A stretch of 64,000 nt of DNA from Meconema thalassinum. Taxonomy: Eukaryota; Arthropoda; Insecta; Orthoptera; Tettigoniidae. Below, in pieces: positions 32,361-42,309 of the stretch. Location of the stretch: positions 1,504,266,545 through 1,504,330,544 of the forward strand of contig OX336388.2 of NCBI GenBank assembly GCA_946902985.2. The letters are read 5' to 3'. Within the stretch, counting starts at the first letter, position 1; each line of letters starts with the position of its first letter. The notes under the pieces are model-generated. The model was given only the letters and a program-made list of their open reading frames with translations. It ran no database searches and had not been told where the DNA came from. Both the position numbers and the translations under genes were made by a program.

Positions 32361-32996
32361 TAATACTGTAAAGATCGTATATATTAAAATAATTTGGAAG
32401 AAATTTCAGCCTTTACTAAAACTGAAATATCTTGGGAAGTATTTGCGCTATGGCGACGTTTGTTGTCTTATAATGAAAGGTCCGTCACGCAATATCGATT
32501 GAACCTCACCTTACTTGATTATATCATCCGTGTATTAAAATAATTGCGAATATTAATTTCTTCAAGGTCACACGAAAATATAATCTAATAACTTGACGGT
32601 CATAACACTGTATCATGATAGTCAACGCCGCACCATTGATGGCCATGTTCACTAGGCAACAACGATTTACTCTGTATCATGATAGTCCGGTAAAATTTGC
32701 TCAAGGACACATGGGAAAACTGACCGATGTGAATCAAGAATTGCATTGGACTGTATTATTATCTATGCTATCGTATGCACAGTTAATCAGCATTTTATCA
32801 AAATGTAATGTAATGCTATCCTGTCAGAGAAAAATAGTGGCCAACATTCCTACATTCTCCTATCACCATTTTGCAGTTTTCATGAGTAGACAGTTGTTAT
32901 TTCATTTGTGGGGCTTAGACATCGTGGTCATGTTTCCCCGTGTACATGTGTGTGTGCGTAGAATTTTTGAAATAGCCTCCGTTATTGTGATTGTTG
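32361..32996. other. No gene recognised upstream of Helitron fragment
   Basis: A 134-residue plus-strand frame (32615-33019) has no motif of Helitron Rep or helicase that I can see. CTGTATCATGATAGTC occurs twice, near 32608 and 32670, as a short direct repeat. Confidence 0.35.
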
Positions 32997-33533
32997 CGAA
33001 CTTACATCAGTGTGAATAATTTGATTACAGAAGATGAGAGTGAAAGTTTACAATTACCAACAGAATTTTTAGACAGCTTAGACGTAAGAGGATTGCCGCC
33101 TCATATCCTTCGATTAAAAGAAGGCTCAATAGTGATATTGTTGGGAGATATTAATGTTAACCAAGGTCTGTTGAACGGTACTAGACTGTTGGTTTGGAAG
33201 ATGCATGACAATTGCTTACACCTGGAAATTATTACTGGCGTAAATGTTGGAGAAAATGTGCTACTTCATCACCTTGACATTACGCCATCAGATAATTCTA
33301 TGTCATTTTCCTTCAAAACAAGGCAGTTTCCAGTACGTTTGGCTTTTTGTATAACTATGAATAAAGTTCAAGGTCAAACATTAGATTAAGTAGGCATTTA
33401 TTTACCTCAACTGGTGTTTAACCATGGACAACTGTATGTCGCATTATCGCGAGCAAAATTCTTTCATCACGTCAAAGTTCAAATAGAACCAAAAGGCAAG
33501 CAAACAGCAAATGTCATACTATTAGAATGTTGA
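32997..33533 (+). pseudogene. Helitron helicase (Pif1-like) C-terminal fragment
   Basis: This encodes the end of the Pif1-family helicase domain of a Helitron RepHel protein, which unwinds DNA during rolling-circle transposition. Visible: LPTEFLDSLDVRGLPPHILR, LKEGSIVILLGDINV, GLLNGTRL, then FPVRLAFCITMNKVQGQTLD, which covers the motif V region, and after a stop VGIYLP, GQLYVALSRAK (motif VI) and the terminal stop 33531-33533. The stop at 33387-33389 (TAA) interrupts an otherwise continuous frame, so a single base change inactivated it. Motifs I-IV and the Rep nuclease are absent. A hairpin (GTGCT-7 nt-AGCAC, 33539-33555) follows, as in a Helitron 3' end, but the terminal CTRRT is not preserved. 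Confidence 0.88.
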
Positions 33534-33555
33534 AACGAGTGCTCCGGATCAGCAC

Positions 33556-33954
33556 AGACCTCGGCAAACGGGGCACAGATTAAATAACAATTATATAAGG
33601 ACGTCCGCGTCCCTAATACGATAACTGTCCTGTGGTAATGGTAAAAAATGTGCTATTGTCCTACATCGGTGATTACTACCCTACATCCTGTTCTTACATT
33701 CAATCAGTTCTATAAGTAAGATAGAGTCAATTAAATTTAAAGCTTAATAAATATTAATTCCTTGTGTGTGAGTTGTATTTTCATTTCACATCAAACGCCT
33801 TTACTTTCTATTCTATCTGTAGAGGTGGTGGCGATAGCTGTCTTTACAGTGATATGCAAATTATTAAATTCTATGTCAGTTTTTCAAAATTGCATTTTTG
33901 TTTTTCACGGTTGTATGTACTATATATATTTGCAAGGCTCTGAAAATATTTAAA
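33556..33954. other. No gene seen
   Basis: AT-rich flank of the Helitron fragment. Short frames only. Confidence 0.4.
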
Positions 33955-34438
33955 TGTTTAACCAAGACTCCTAATTATATTTTCATTCAAAAAACTCAAA
34001 TTAAAATGAATTTTTAGATTTTCCACTAACAGTGGAGCCTTGCAAATGCAAAATGCCCCACGTTTTATTTTTATTACTTCGCTCGACTTTTCGTGTGAAT
34101 TTAGAGCAGAGGGATTTGGGGCCCTTTTACAGATGATCCACTTTTAAACTATTCAAAGATTCATGAACTATGCTTTGAAATCACCTGACTTAGAGGGTGC
34201 ATTCCAAAGTCAATGTAATATTGAAAACGGACCTAGCTCAGATATTCCTCGGAATCCCCAAATCTGAAAGTTTCCAGACGCAATTCCTTATGGGATAATG
34301 TGTAAGTCCGAGGGGGAGGAAACACTACTAAGTAGGACAACAAGAGATGCCAGCAGTTGGTCAATAAAATGATTTTGAATAAGAAAAATTATGACTTATT
34401 TAAATTACTTTATTTAATTCTATTAATTTGCCCACCTG
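33955..34438. mobile_element. Tc1/mariner-type MITE, copy 2 (inverted)
   Basis: The reverse complement of 25800-26250. Shared landmarks: TTCCACTAACAGTGGAGCC, AAAGATTCATGAACTATG, TTCCAAAGTCAATG and GTTGGTCAATAAAATGA. The right end TTAATTTGCCCACCTG followed by TA resembles the family terminus. The left terminus is degraded. Confidence 0.72.
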
Positions 34439-34579
34439 TATGTGTTACCCAAGACTTAAATCTCTAAATTCAAACTTAAGAGACCCATGTTTTCTTTTGG
34501 TATCATAAGTAGACAGAACAACAAATTGTACCACTGTAGCCTTAAATTGTGTGGATATCTCTATCTACTTAGTGTAAAA

Positions 34580-34800
34580 TAAAATCCCCGATTCTTGGAT
34601 GTAACGGGTAATCTCGAGAACAACTTGATGGATTTTGATGCGGATGTCACCATTCTGTAAAGGATTTCTCGAGGAAGGATTCGGTTGAAAACCATTTATT
34701 TATGACCAAAGGAAGCAGAGCAGTAACGATTTCAATGAATCGAGTCGAAAAAAAAAACAGCCGTCCATGTGTCTTTTAAGCTTACGCTGGGTAAACCGTT
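34580..34800 (+). mobile_element. Helitron-like 3' region fragment
   Basis: GCAGTAACGATTTCAATGAA, TTTTAAGCTTACGCTGGGTA and ACCGTTAAA match the reverse complement of 3275-3400, next to the Helitron 3' end there. The terminal hairpin and CTAGT are replaced at about 34800 by unrelated sequence. ATCTCGAGAAC-type and GATGGATTTTGATGCGG phrases upstream are typical of dispersed invertebrate repeats. Confidence 0.5.
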
Positions 34801-35084
34801 AAAATTATCTATATACTCAGAAAATTGTTCAGCAAAAGAGTCCGCGACAGATTCCACATCGCCCACTATAAGTGCCTTTACGTTTTCATTTCTTCCAGCA
34901 ATCCCCATTCAGTACACATTTAAAATCACTAGCTTCGGAGCGAGTTTACGAACTTGCGAGCGACCCTATCACCCCAGCTTTGGTCAGCATAAAGACTGTC
35001 GAGTCGTGTCGAGTTAATACAAAGAAGAGTATAGCCTATGTGATTGGAGTTTCGCTATTCACCTCGGCTTTTCAGAACTGCGTC

Positions 35085-35336
35085 TGGGAGCTGCCGTCCG
35101 TGTGCCTTTTAAGTTTACGTTAGGTAAACCGTTAAAGATACACACACACAGAAGACGGGTAGACGCCCACACATTTGATCTCATAAGTCTACTTCATCAT
35201 TTACCCAAAAGCAACGGTACCGTAAACGTCTGTTCAGGTCAATAGCATGAAGACATTTGAACAGCAAATGACACATGGAAAGAAGTGCTGTAGGATTGTT
35301 GAAATGAATGCTGCGGATCAGCACGGGTCGTCTAGT
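35085..35336 (+). mobile_element. Helitron 3' end fragment
   Basis: Ends with the hairpin TGCTG-CGGAT-CAGCA at 35309-35323, then CGGGTCGT and CTAGT at 35332-35336, followed by T. The 90 bp before it (AACAGCAAATGACA ... GCGGATCAGCAC) match the region around the helicase stop at 33500-33555. This is therefore the missing 3' end type of that Helitron family. At 35090-35140 it also repeats the CTTTTAAGTTTACG block. Confidence 0.68.
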
Positions 35337-35349
35337 TTGAAGTAATTCC

Positions 35350-35515
35350 TTTTCAGTGTTGCCTATACAAATTGTCATTTGTAGCTTTTTAGTCGGTCAC
35401 CACGATTGTGCCAAATGAATGGGTGGGGTACATGTAAATATGTAGGCCTAAATACACTCTTGGAAAAACATGTTCGGCCGTGTTGACCGACTGAAAAGAT
35501 ACAAATGACAATCTA
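35350..35515. mobile_element. Short palindromic MITE family F
   Basis: Inverted arms: ATTGTCATTTGTAGCTTTTT with TAGTCGGTCA at the left, and TGACCGACT with ACAAATGACAAT at the right (about 35490-35512). Related half-copies lie at 47574-47620 (CTGTCGGTCAACACG) and, inverted, at 54488-54585. Confidence 0.6.
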
Positions 35516-35601
35516 GTAATACTGTCAATAACATATAATAGGGCTCCCATTGGCATGTTGGCCAACTGAAGAGCAACCTACATTTACACATAACTACAGG
35601 G

Positions 35602-35800
35602 TGACTGGCTGCGTGATGCAGCGGTAACATTCTCGTCTGCTGTGCCTAAGGTTGCAGGATTGAATCCTGGCTCAGTCGGTAGGCATTTGTGGGTGAACAA
35701 ATATGAGGGAGCCGTGTCAGTAGATTTAATGGCGAAATTCCAGACCCCCGGCGTCTCTAAAATCCGCCGTTGTTAAGAGGGACGTAAAGCAAAACATATT
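35602..35800 (+). mobile_element. SINE family 6, short, with target duplication
   Basis: tRNA-like head TGACTGGCTGCGTGATGCAG, B-box variant GGATTGAATCCTGG, and body CCGGCGTCTCTAAAATCCGC ending GGGACGTAAAGC. Flanks ATAACTACAGGG (35590-35601) and ATAATTACAGGG (35801-35812) differ at one of 12 positions. It lacks the shared central domain. Confidence 0.82.
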
Positions 35801-36130
35801 ATAATTACAGGGCTGTTGTTAACACCAGTATCTAGATATAAGAGCAATCTTCTCCTCTTGAACTTCTCGTAATAGGACAGTCTTGAAACGCGTGTTAACT
35901 AGGTAGCCTGTACCAAAGGGACGAGCGAGAAGGACCGCTGACATGCCCCGAGTCAATATTTACCTTATTACTCTCTCCGTGAATAGCCCGGGTAATGAAG
36001 GACCTGCACATCAATCAATATTCCGATGTACAGCGAGATCAAAGTGCTAGGCCAAACTGCCAAATTAGATTGTTGTTGCTTGCTTATTGGTTAGCAACAG
36101 CGTGGGTATCAGCCCTGTATATAATATAAA

Positions 36131-37577
36131 ACAAGTAGTTCCGTGAAGAACTATACAGCCTATTTTCATATATCCTACTTATGTTAATTGCCACTATCAA
36201 CATACACAATTTCTGTTAGATTGCTGTAATAGATTCGTAGATATTGAGAACCGACTAAATATTTTGGATGGTCGCCATGTTGGATTTTATATATGTAGGT
36301 CCTAGAGTTATGTACTGTTACATGCAGATTATTGTGAACGTGTAGTATTCAAAATTCAATCGCATAATTTGGACACAAGAAAAAACAAGGAGATTTTAAA
36401 ATTTTGCACAGCTGCCATCTTGAGGTTATGGAAACAATTGAAATAAATTAGATGCCAGTGGATTAACATTCGTATAAGGATTTACTGTACCAAGTTTCAC
36501 TGCACGCGGATGGTTAAATTGCGGAAAACGTACATGTGAATATTTATAATTCGCGTCACCGCCATGTTGGATTTGTGATCACCAGGTTATTTAAAGTCCT
36601 ATAGGTGAACTTAAGTTCATAGCCCCTATGAACATTAAAAAATGCAGTATGATTGCTAAAATAGATTCGTAGATATTCCTTATCGTCTAAATATTTTGGA
36701 TGGTCGCCATGTTGGATTGTTAAATGTATAGGCCATAGAGTCATGTACCATTAAAGGAAAATTATTGCGTAGGTTCATTATTCAAACTTTCACTTCGATC
36801 GCATGACTACATCACAAGAAATAAAAACTTAATTTTAAAATTCGCACTGCCGCCATCTTGAAGTTATGTAAACAATTGAACTAAATTAGATACCAGTGGA
36901 TTACAATGTGTATAAATATTTCCTGTACCAGGTTTCAGTGCGCTTGGAACATTAAATCGCGAGAAAGGTCTATTTAAAATTTTCAAATTCGCTTGGCCGC
37001 CATGTTCGTTTTGTAGTTAACCGTTTTTTGAAAGTCTTATAGATGGACTTCCAGTAGTGCCCTTTATCTCCGTACAATATTTTAGGGAGATACCGCTAAT
37101 AGTTTCAGAGATATAGAATGCCAGTGAAATATTTCGCACATCCGCCATCTTGTGATTATGTGAACAATTGAACGAAGTTAGATGTCGGTGCATTACAATG
37201 TATATAAACATATACTGCACCAAGTTTCATTGCGTTTGGTTGGTCAAATCGCGAGAAACGTCTATTTAAAAGTCGCAAATTCGCTTGGCCTCCATGTTGG
37301 TTTTGTAGTTACCAGGTTTTCAAAAGTCAAATAAGTGAACTTATAGTAGTTCCTTCTATCACATTAGAAAATGTCAGGGTAATATCGGTAATAGTTTCGG
37401 AGATATTGAATGCTGGTGAAATATTTCGCACAGCCGCCATGTTGGATTGGTGAGTTGTAACAAAATTTGAAGGGCACGGTCGAGGTCGCCGGGAATAGTG
37501 CTATGAACTTTCCGAGTTTCATTGAAATCGCTCCTGCCGTTTAGATTTTATTAGGGGGGGGGGGACACACACACGAA

Positions 37578-37622
<45 letters not shown>

Positions 37623-37678
37623 CACACGGACAAAAGGTGATCTCATAATCCTATTTTTTCAAAATTGAAAATAGGCTA
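36131..37678 (-). mobile_element. Family C Helentron-like element, copy C1
   Basis: Read on the minus strand it starts TAGCCTATTTTCA at 37678, folds back, continues TTATGAGATCACC and a (TG)n run (complement of 37566-37626), and carries units with GCCGCCATCTTG or GCCATGTTGG spaced about 300 bp. It ends TGAAAATAGGCT, hairpin AGTTC-TTCACG-GAACT, ACTTGT at 36131. The terminal hairpin and tail are almost identical to family B, the interior is not. Flanking bases are T on the element strand at both ends. No coding capacity. Confidence 0.78.
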
Positions 37679-37700
37679 ATAATGCAGAACAATCTCAACT

Positions 37701-38092
37701 CTTGGCGTAGTGACTAGCATTCTGGGCTGTCTCTACGGAAGTTCGGGTTCGATTCCTGGCTCTGCCAAGGAATTTTAGCTGGTCTGAAGGCTGAAACGGG
37801 GTCACTCAGACTCGTGAGGCAGAACTGAGAAGAGGTGCATTCCATTGCCAACTCATCCATCCGAGAGGTGGTTTTCCGTGGTTTCCCGATCTACTCCAGG
37901 AAAATGTCGGGATAACACCTAATTATAGGCCATGGACGCCGATTTTCCATATCCTAGACCTAACTACAAATAAACACTCTATCACAGCCATGCCAATAAC
38001 ACAGTTTATCAGATATATTTTACACACATCCAATTACATGGGGCTACATGACCACGATATCGCAATGGCTCTAAATTAATCAACAAAATTAG
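37701..38092 (+). mobile_element. SINE family 1, full length, 11-bp target duplication
   Basis: The best-bounded family 1 copy. Head GGCGTAGTGACTAGCATTC, B box GGGTTCGATTCC at about 37745, central domain near 37868-37910, tail TTACATGGGGCTACATGACC. CAATCTCAACT flanks both sides (37690-37700 and 38093-38103). It directly follows the 5' end of element C1. Use it as the family reference, length 392 bp. Confidence 0.92.
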
Positions 38093-38206
38093 CAATCTCA
38101 ACTTGGAGGGTTTGGGCATTTGAGTAAAATGAACGATCTATGTTTGACCACACAAGAGAGTATTTGATGTTTGCGCAGCAAGACATGAACTTAAGATTTA
38201 TTTCTT

Positions 38207-38711
38207 ACAAGCTGTACCCGGCATGCGTTGCAATGCCAACCAAAGAAAGTGTTGGCCTTGAAATTCTGTTTCTTGAAGTGCTTTTGGATACACAACATGT
38301 TAACTGCCTCTAAGCTATCGTAAAATGGATATTCTAATTTAGAACCATTCGTGGAAGCGTGCACAACAACTTTCAAAAGTTTCATCGCTGTCACTCATTT
38401 GTTGAATCTACTCGTACGCTACCTGTTGTGAAATGGATTTACTAAGTCGAAACCCTTCCCTGGCGTGTACACAATAACTCATCAAGGTTTCATCGCAATC
38501 GGATGAATTGTATATGCACGTATACGGTGTTTTGTTTAAACGATTCGTGCGCTGTCACTCATTTGTTGAATCTACTCGTGCGCTACCTATTGAGAAATGT
38601 ATTACTAAGTCGAAGCCCTTCCCTGGCGTGTACACAATAACTCATCAAGGTTTCATCGCAATCGAAGAATGTTATATCAACGCAATAGGGAATTTTGTTG
38701 AAACGCTTCGC
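38207..38711 (-). repeat. Family D array, left part with hairpin end
   Basis: On the minus strand it ends with the hairpin GGCAT-TGCAACGC-ATGCC, then GGGTACAGCTTGT at 38207, which resembles a rolling-circle element 3' end. Two clear units of the 163-bp family D repeat (CATTTGTTGAATCTACTCG, TTTCATCGCAATCGG) and one degenerate unit follow. The array is cut at about 38711 by a LINE and resumes at 40142. Confidence 0.7.
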
Positions 38712-40118
38712 GGCATCCTTGAAGATAAGTTCATTCCCCAACAAGCTGGGTTTCGATCTGGAAAGTCATGTTGCAGTCAGATACTGAACCTCACTCAACA
38801 CATCGAGGATGGGTATGAACAAGGTGAGATAACTGGAGTTGCCTTTGTCGATCTAACAGCTGCTTACGACACTATCAACCACAGAAAGTTGCTGAGGAAA
38901 GTGTACCAGACCTCCAACGACTACCAACTAACATCCCTTATTGGCACTCTCCTGCAGAATAGAAGGTTCCAAGTCTTTCTCCATGGTAAAAAGAGCAGAT
39001 GGCGCATACAAAAGAACGGCTTACCTCAAGGCAGTGTACTCGCTCCTGTGCTATTTAATATTTACACTAACGATCAGCCCATACCAGAACATTCTAGGCT
39101 CTTCATCTATGCTGATGATACTGCAGTGGCTGCCCAAGGAAAAACATTTGAAGAGGTGGAGGGAAAGTTGACTTCTGCACTAGATACCCTTGGATCTTAC
39201 TATGAAGCCAATCATCTTAAGCCAAATCCCAACAAGACTCAAGTATGTGCATTTCACTTAAGGAATAGAGAAGCTCGGCGGGAACTGGATGTTACATGGC
39301 AAGGCAAACAACTCCAACATTGTCCAACACCCGTGTATCTAGGTGTTACTCTTGACCGAACACTGTCCTTCAAGAAACATTGCCATAAGACCAGGCTGAA
39401 AGTTAGTTCACGGAACAATATTTTGAGGAAGCTCACAGCCACCACCTGGGGGGCAAGTCCTCACGTCCTAAGAACTTCTGCTCTTGCTTTGTGCATGTCT
39501 GCTGCAGAGTACGCTTCACCTGTGTGGAGTGCATCCAGTCACACCATGCAGATTGACATTGCCATCAACGAGACCATACGAATCTTGTCGGGATGTATGA
39601 AGCCTACTCCAGTCGACAAACTTTACCCGATTGTTGGGATAGCTCCCCCAACTATCAGAAGGGCTGTTGCTGCTGATGCAGAGAGGGCGAAGCAGATTAA
39701 TGATCCCCGTCATCCACTGCATAATCATCAGGCTGTTGTCCGTCGACTGAAATCAAGAAAGAGTTTCATCGCCAGGACTCAACCACTGGAGGGAACATCG
39801 GAATCTAACCGCATCTCCAGGTGGAAGAGCAAGCTGCCGCCGGATATCCCTGTTAAGGAAGAGCTAGCCCCAGGAAATGACCTGCCTTACCCTGTTTGGA
39901 AATCACTTAATCGTCTCAGGGTGGGCGTCCCTCGTTGCAAGACCAACATGCAGAAATGGGGTATCCTTCCAGCTGATGGAGACACGTCCTGCGAGTGTGG
40001 AGCAACACAAGACCCAGCCCACCTGCTCATTTGTCCACTACTAGAACAACCCTGCACTACCCAGGACCTGATCGAGGCAAACAACAAGGCCATCGGAGTT
40101 GCTACATTCTGGAAATGA
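38508..40118 (+). CDS. LINE reverse transcriptase, 5'-truncated, open to its stop
   Basis: A 536-residue open frame, but only residues from about 69 on are LINE; the first 68 come from the host 163-bp repeat. Reverse transcriptase core: QQAGFRSGKSC, then GVAFVDLTAAYDTINHRKLL (catalytic Asp in motif A), GLPQGSVLAPVLFNIY and YADD at residues 201-204 (39108-39119), then the thumb. The C-terminal region holds a CxC...H...C knuckle (CECGATQDPAHLLICP, about 39990-40037). There are no internal stops or frameshifts, so this is a young copy. It lacks the endonuclease and fingers N-terminus, so it cannot be active. The clade is uncertain (CR1/Jockey-like group). Confidence 0.88.
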   Translation: MYMHVYGVLFKRFVRCHSFVESTRALPIEKCITKSKPFPGVYTITHQGFIAIEECYINAIGNFVETLRGILEDKFIPQQAGFRSGKSCCSQILNLTQHIEDGYEQGEITGVAFVDLTAAYDTINHRKLLRKVYQTSNDYQLTSLIGTLLQNRRFQVFLHGKKSRWRIQKNGLPQGSVLAPVLFNIYTNDQPIPEHSRLFIYADDTAVAAQGKTFEEVEGKLTSALDTLGSYYEANHLKPNPNKTQVCAFHLRNREARRELDVTWQGKQLQHCPTPVYLGVTLDRTLSFKKHCHKTRLKVSSRNNILRKLTATTWGASPHVLRTSALALCMSAAEYASPVWSASSHTMQIDIAINETIRILSGCMKPTPVDKLYPIVGIAPPTIRRAVAADAERAKQINDPRHPLHNHQAVVRRLKSRKSFIARTQPLEGTSESNRISRWKSKLPPDIPVKEELAPGNDLPYPVWKSLNRLRVGVPRCKTNMQKWGILPADGDTSCECGATQDPAHLLICPLLEQPCTTQDLIEANNKAIGVATFWK

Positions 40119-40142
40119 TCGGACACGGAAATGAATGAATGA
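38712..40142 (+). mobile_element. LINE insertion in family D array
   Basis: The element begins abruptly after GAAACGCTTCG of an array unit and ends after the stop with a GAATGAATGA tail near 40141. Array sequence (CCATTTGTT) resumes at once. Comparison with intact units suggests about 10-14 bp of the target unit were lost rather than duplicated. A 5' truncation plus a short simple-repeat tail is typical of LINE retroposition. Confidence 0.85.
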
Positions 40143-40151
40143 CCCATTTGT

Positions 40152-42309
40152 TAGCCTACTTTCGATTTTTGCAAAAAATGAAAGTAGACTTATGAGATCA
40201 ACACAGGGCGAAAAAAGTGTGTCTGTCTGTGTGTGTGTGAGTCTGTGTGTGTGTGTGTGTGTATGTGTGTGTGTGAGTCTGTGTGTGTGTGTCTGTGTGT
40301 GTGTACTCTGAATGTGTGTCCCCCCCCCCATCAATTCGAACACGGTGAATGCGAATTGAACGAAATTTGGTACAAAGGTAGCAGTAGCAAAGGACACCTC
40401 AGTGTCATGTTTTATTTCGCCGCCATCTTGACGGAAACGTAATGGCGGCCACACAAATGTTCAAAGCTTAAATCAAATTACGACTAACCTAATCATCCGA
40501 TCTCTACCAAATTTTGCAGCAACATACCTTTATGGGGGGAGCATCCTTTGACCAAACTAATAGGACATCAGCGTAATAGTTTGCGGATGGCGGCCATCTT
40601 TGTGTGAGAATCGATTCCCCCTATTAATTCGAACACGGTGCAACCGAATGGAAAGAAATTTGGTACAGAGGTAGTACTAACATAAGGCACCTCAGTGTCA
40701 TGTTTTGTATCGCCGCCATCTTGACGGAAACGTAATGGCGGCCACACAAATGTTCAAAGCTTAAATCAAATTACGATTAACCTAATCATCCGATCTCTAC
40801 CAAATTTTGCAACAACATACCCTTATAGAGGAAGCATCCTTTGACCAAATGAATAGGTCATTAGCCTAATAGTTTACGGATGGCGGCCATATTTGTGTGA
40901 ACATCAATTCCCCCTATTAATTCAAACACGGTGAAACCGAATGGAACGAAATTTGGTACAGAGGTAGCACTAGCAAAGGGCATCTCAGTGTCATGTTTTA
41001 TATCGCCGCCATATTGACAGAAACGTAATGGCGGCCACACAAATGTTCAAAGCTTAAGTTAAATTACGACTAACATAACCATCCGATCTCTACCAAACTT
41101 TGCAACAACATACCTGTATGAAGGGAGCATCCTTTGACCACTCTAATAGGTTATTAGCCTAATAGTTTGCGGATGGCGGCCATCTTTATGTCAAAATTGA
41201 TTCCCCCTATTTATTCGAACACGGTGGAACCGAATGGAACGAAATTTGGTACAGAGGTAGCACTAGCAAAGGGCACCTCAGTGTCATGTTTTATATTAAC
41301 GCCATCTTGACTGAAACGTAATGGCGGCCACACGAATGTTCAAAGCTTAAATCAAATTACGATTAACCTAATCATCCGATCTCTACCAAATTTTGCAACT
41401 ACATACCTTTATGGGGGGAGCATGCTTTGACCAATCTAATAGGTCATCAGCGTAATAGTTTGCGGATGGCGGCCATCTTTGTGTGAAAATCGATTCCCCC
41501 TATTAATTCGAACACGGTGCAACCGAATGGAACGAAATTTGGTACAGAGGTAGTACTAACAAAAGGCACCTCAGTGTCATGTTTTATATCGCCGCCATCT
41601 TGACGGAAACGTAATGGCGGCCACACAAATGTTCAATGCTTAAATCAAATTACGACTAACCTAATCATCCGATCTCTACTAAATTCTGCAACAACATACC
41701 TTTATGGGGGGAGCATCCTGTGACCAAACTAATAGGTCATCAGCGTAATAGTTTGCAGATGGCGGCCATCTTTGTGTGAAAATCGATTCCCCCTATTAAT
41801 TCGAACATGGTGGAACCGAATGAACGAAATTTGGTACAGAGGTAGCACTAGCAAAGGGCACCTCAGTGTCATGTTTTATATCACCGCAATCTTGACGGAA
41901 ACGTAATCGCGGCCACCCAAATGTTAAAAGCTAAAATGTAATTACGACCAACCTAATAATCTAGTCTCTACCAAATTTTGCAACACCATATCTTTATGTG
42001 GGAAACATATTCTGACCAAACTGCAAGAACATCAGCCCAATAGTATGCAGATGGTGGCCAAGTATGTGTGCAAATCGATTCCCCCTATCAATTCAAACAC
42101 GGTGAAACCGAATTGAACGAAATTTGGTACAGAGGTAGCACTAGCAAAGGGCACCTCATATTCATGTTTAATATCCCTATAGCACGTTGTATTTCAACAA
42201 GCTACTACAACCAATATTCAATCATACTCCTTGAAAAGGACAAAGAGTTATAACAATACCCATCCCTTTAGGAGAAAGTAGGCTATATGTTCTTTACTGA
42301 ACATCTTGT
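40152..42309 (+). mobile_element. Family A Helentron-like element, copy A2
   Basis: Complete ends: TAGCCTACTTTC with foldback (to 40186), TATGAGATC, (TG)n at 40218-40310, seven to eight 290-bp units, 3' GAAAGTAGGCT, hairpin ATGTTC-TTTACT-GAACAT and CTTGT at 42305-42309. It sits in a family D unit. Joining the flanks gives CATTTGT|TGCATCTACTC, which matches other units (CATTTGTTGAATCTACTC). This is direct evidence for insertion between two Ts without target duplication. Confidence 0.85.

Noticed and set aside
32615..33019. 134-residue frame as upstream part of the Helitron protein
   Set aside because: None of the Rep HUH or helicase motifs I-IV can be read in it, and it is in a different frame from the helicase fragment.
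38508..38711. N-terminal 68 residues of the 536-residue frame
   Set aside because: They are a chance in-frame translation of the 163-bp satellite unit, not part of the LINE protein.
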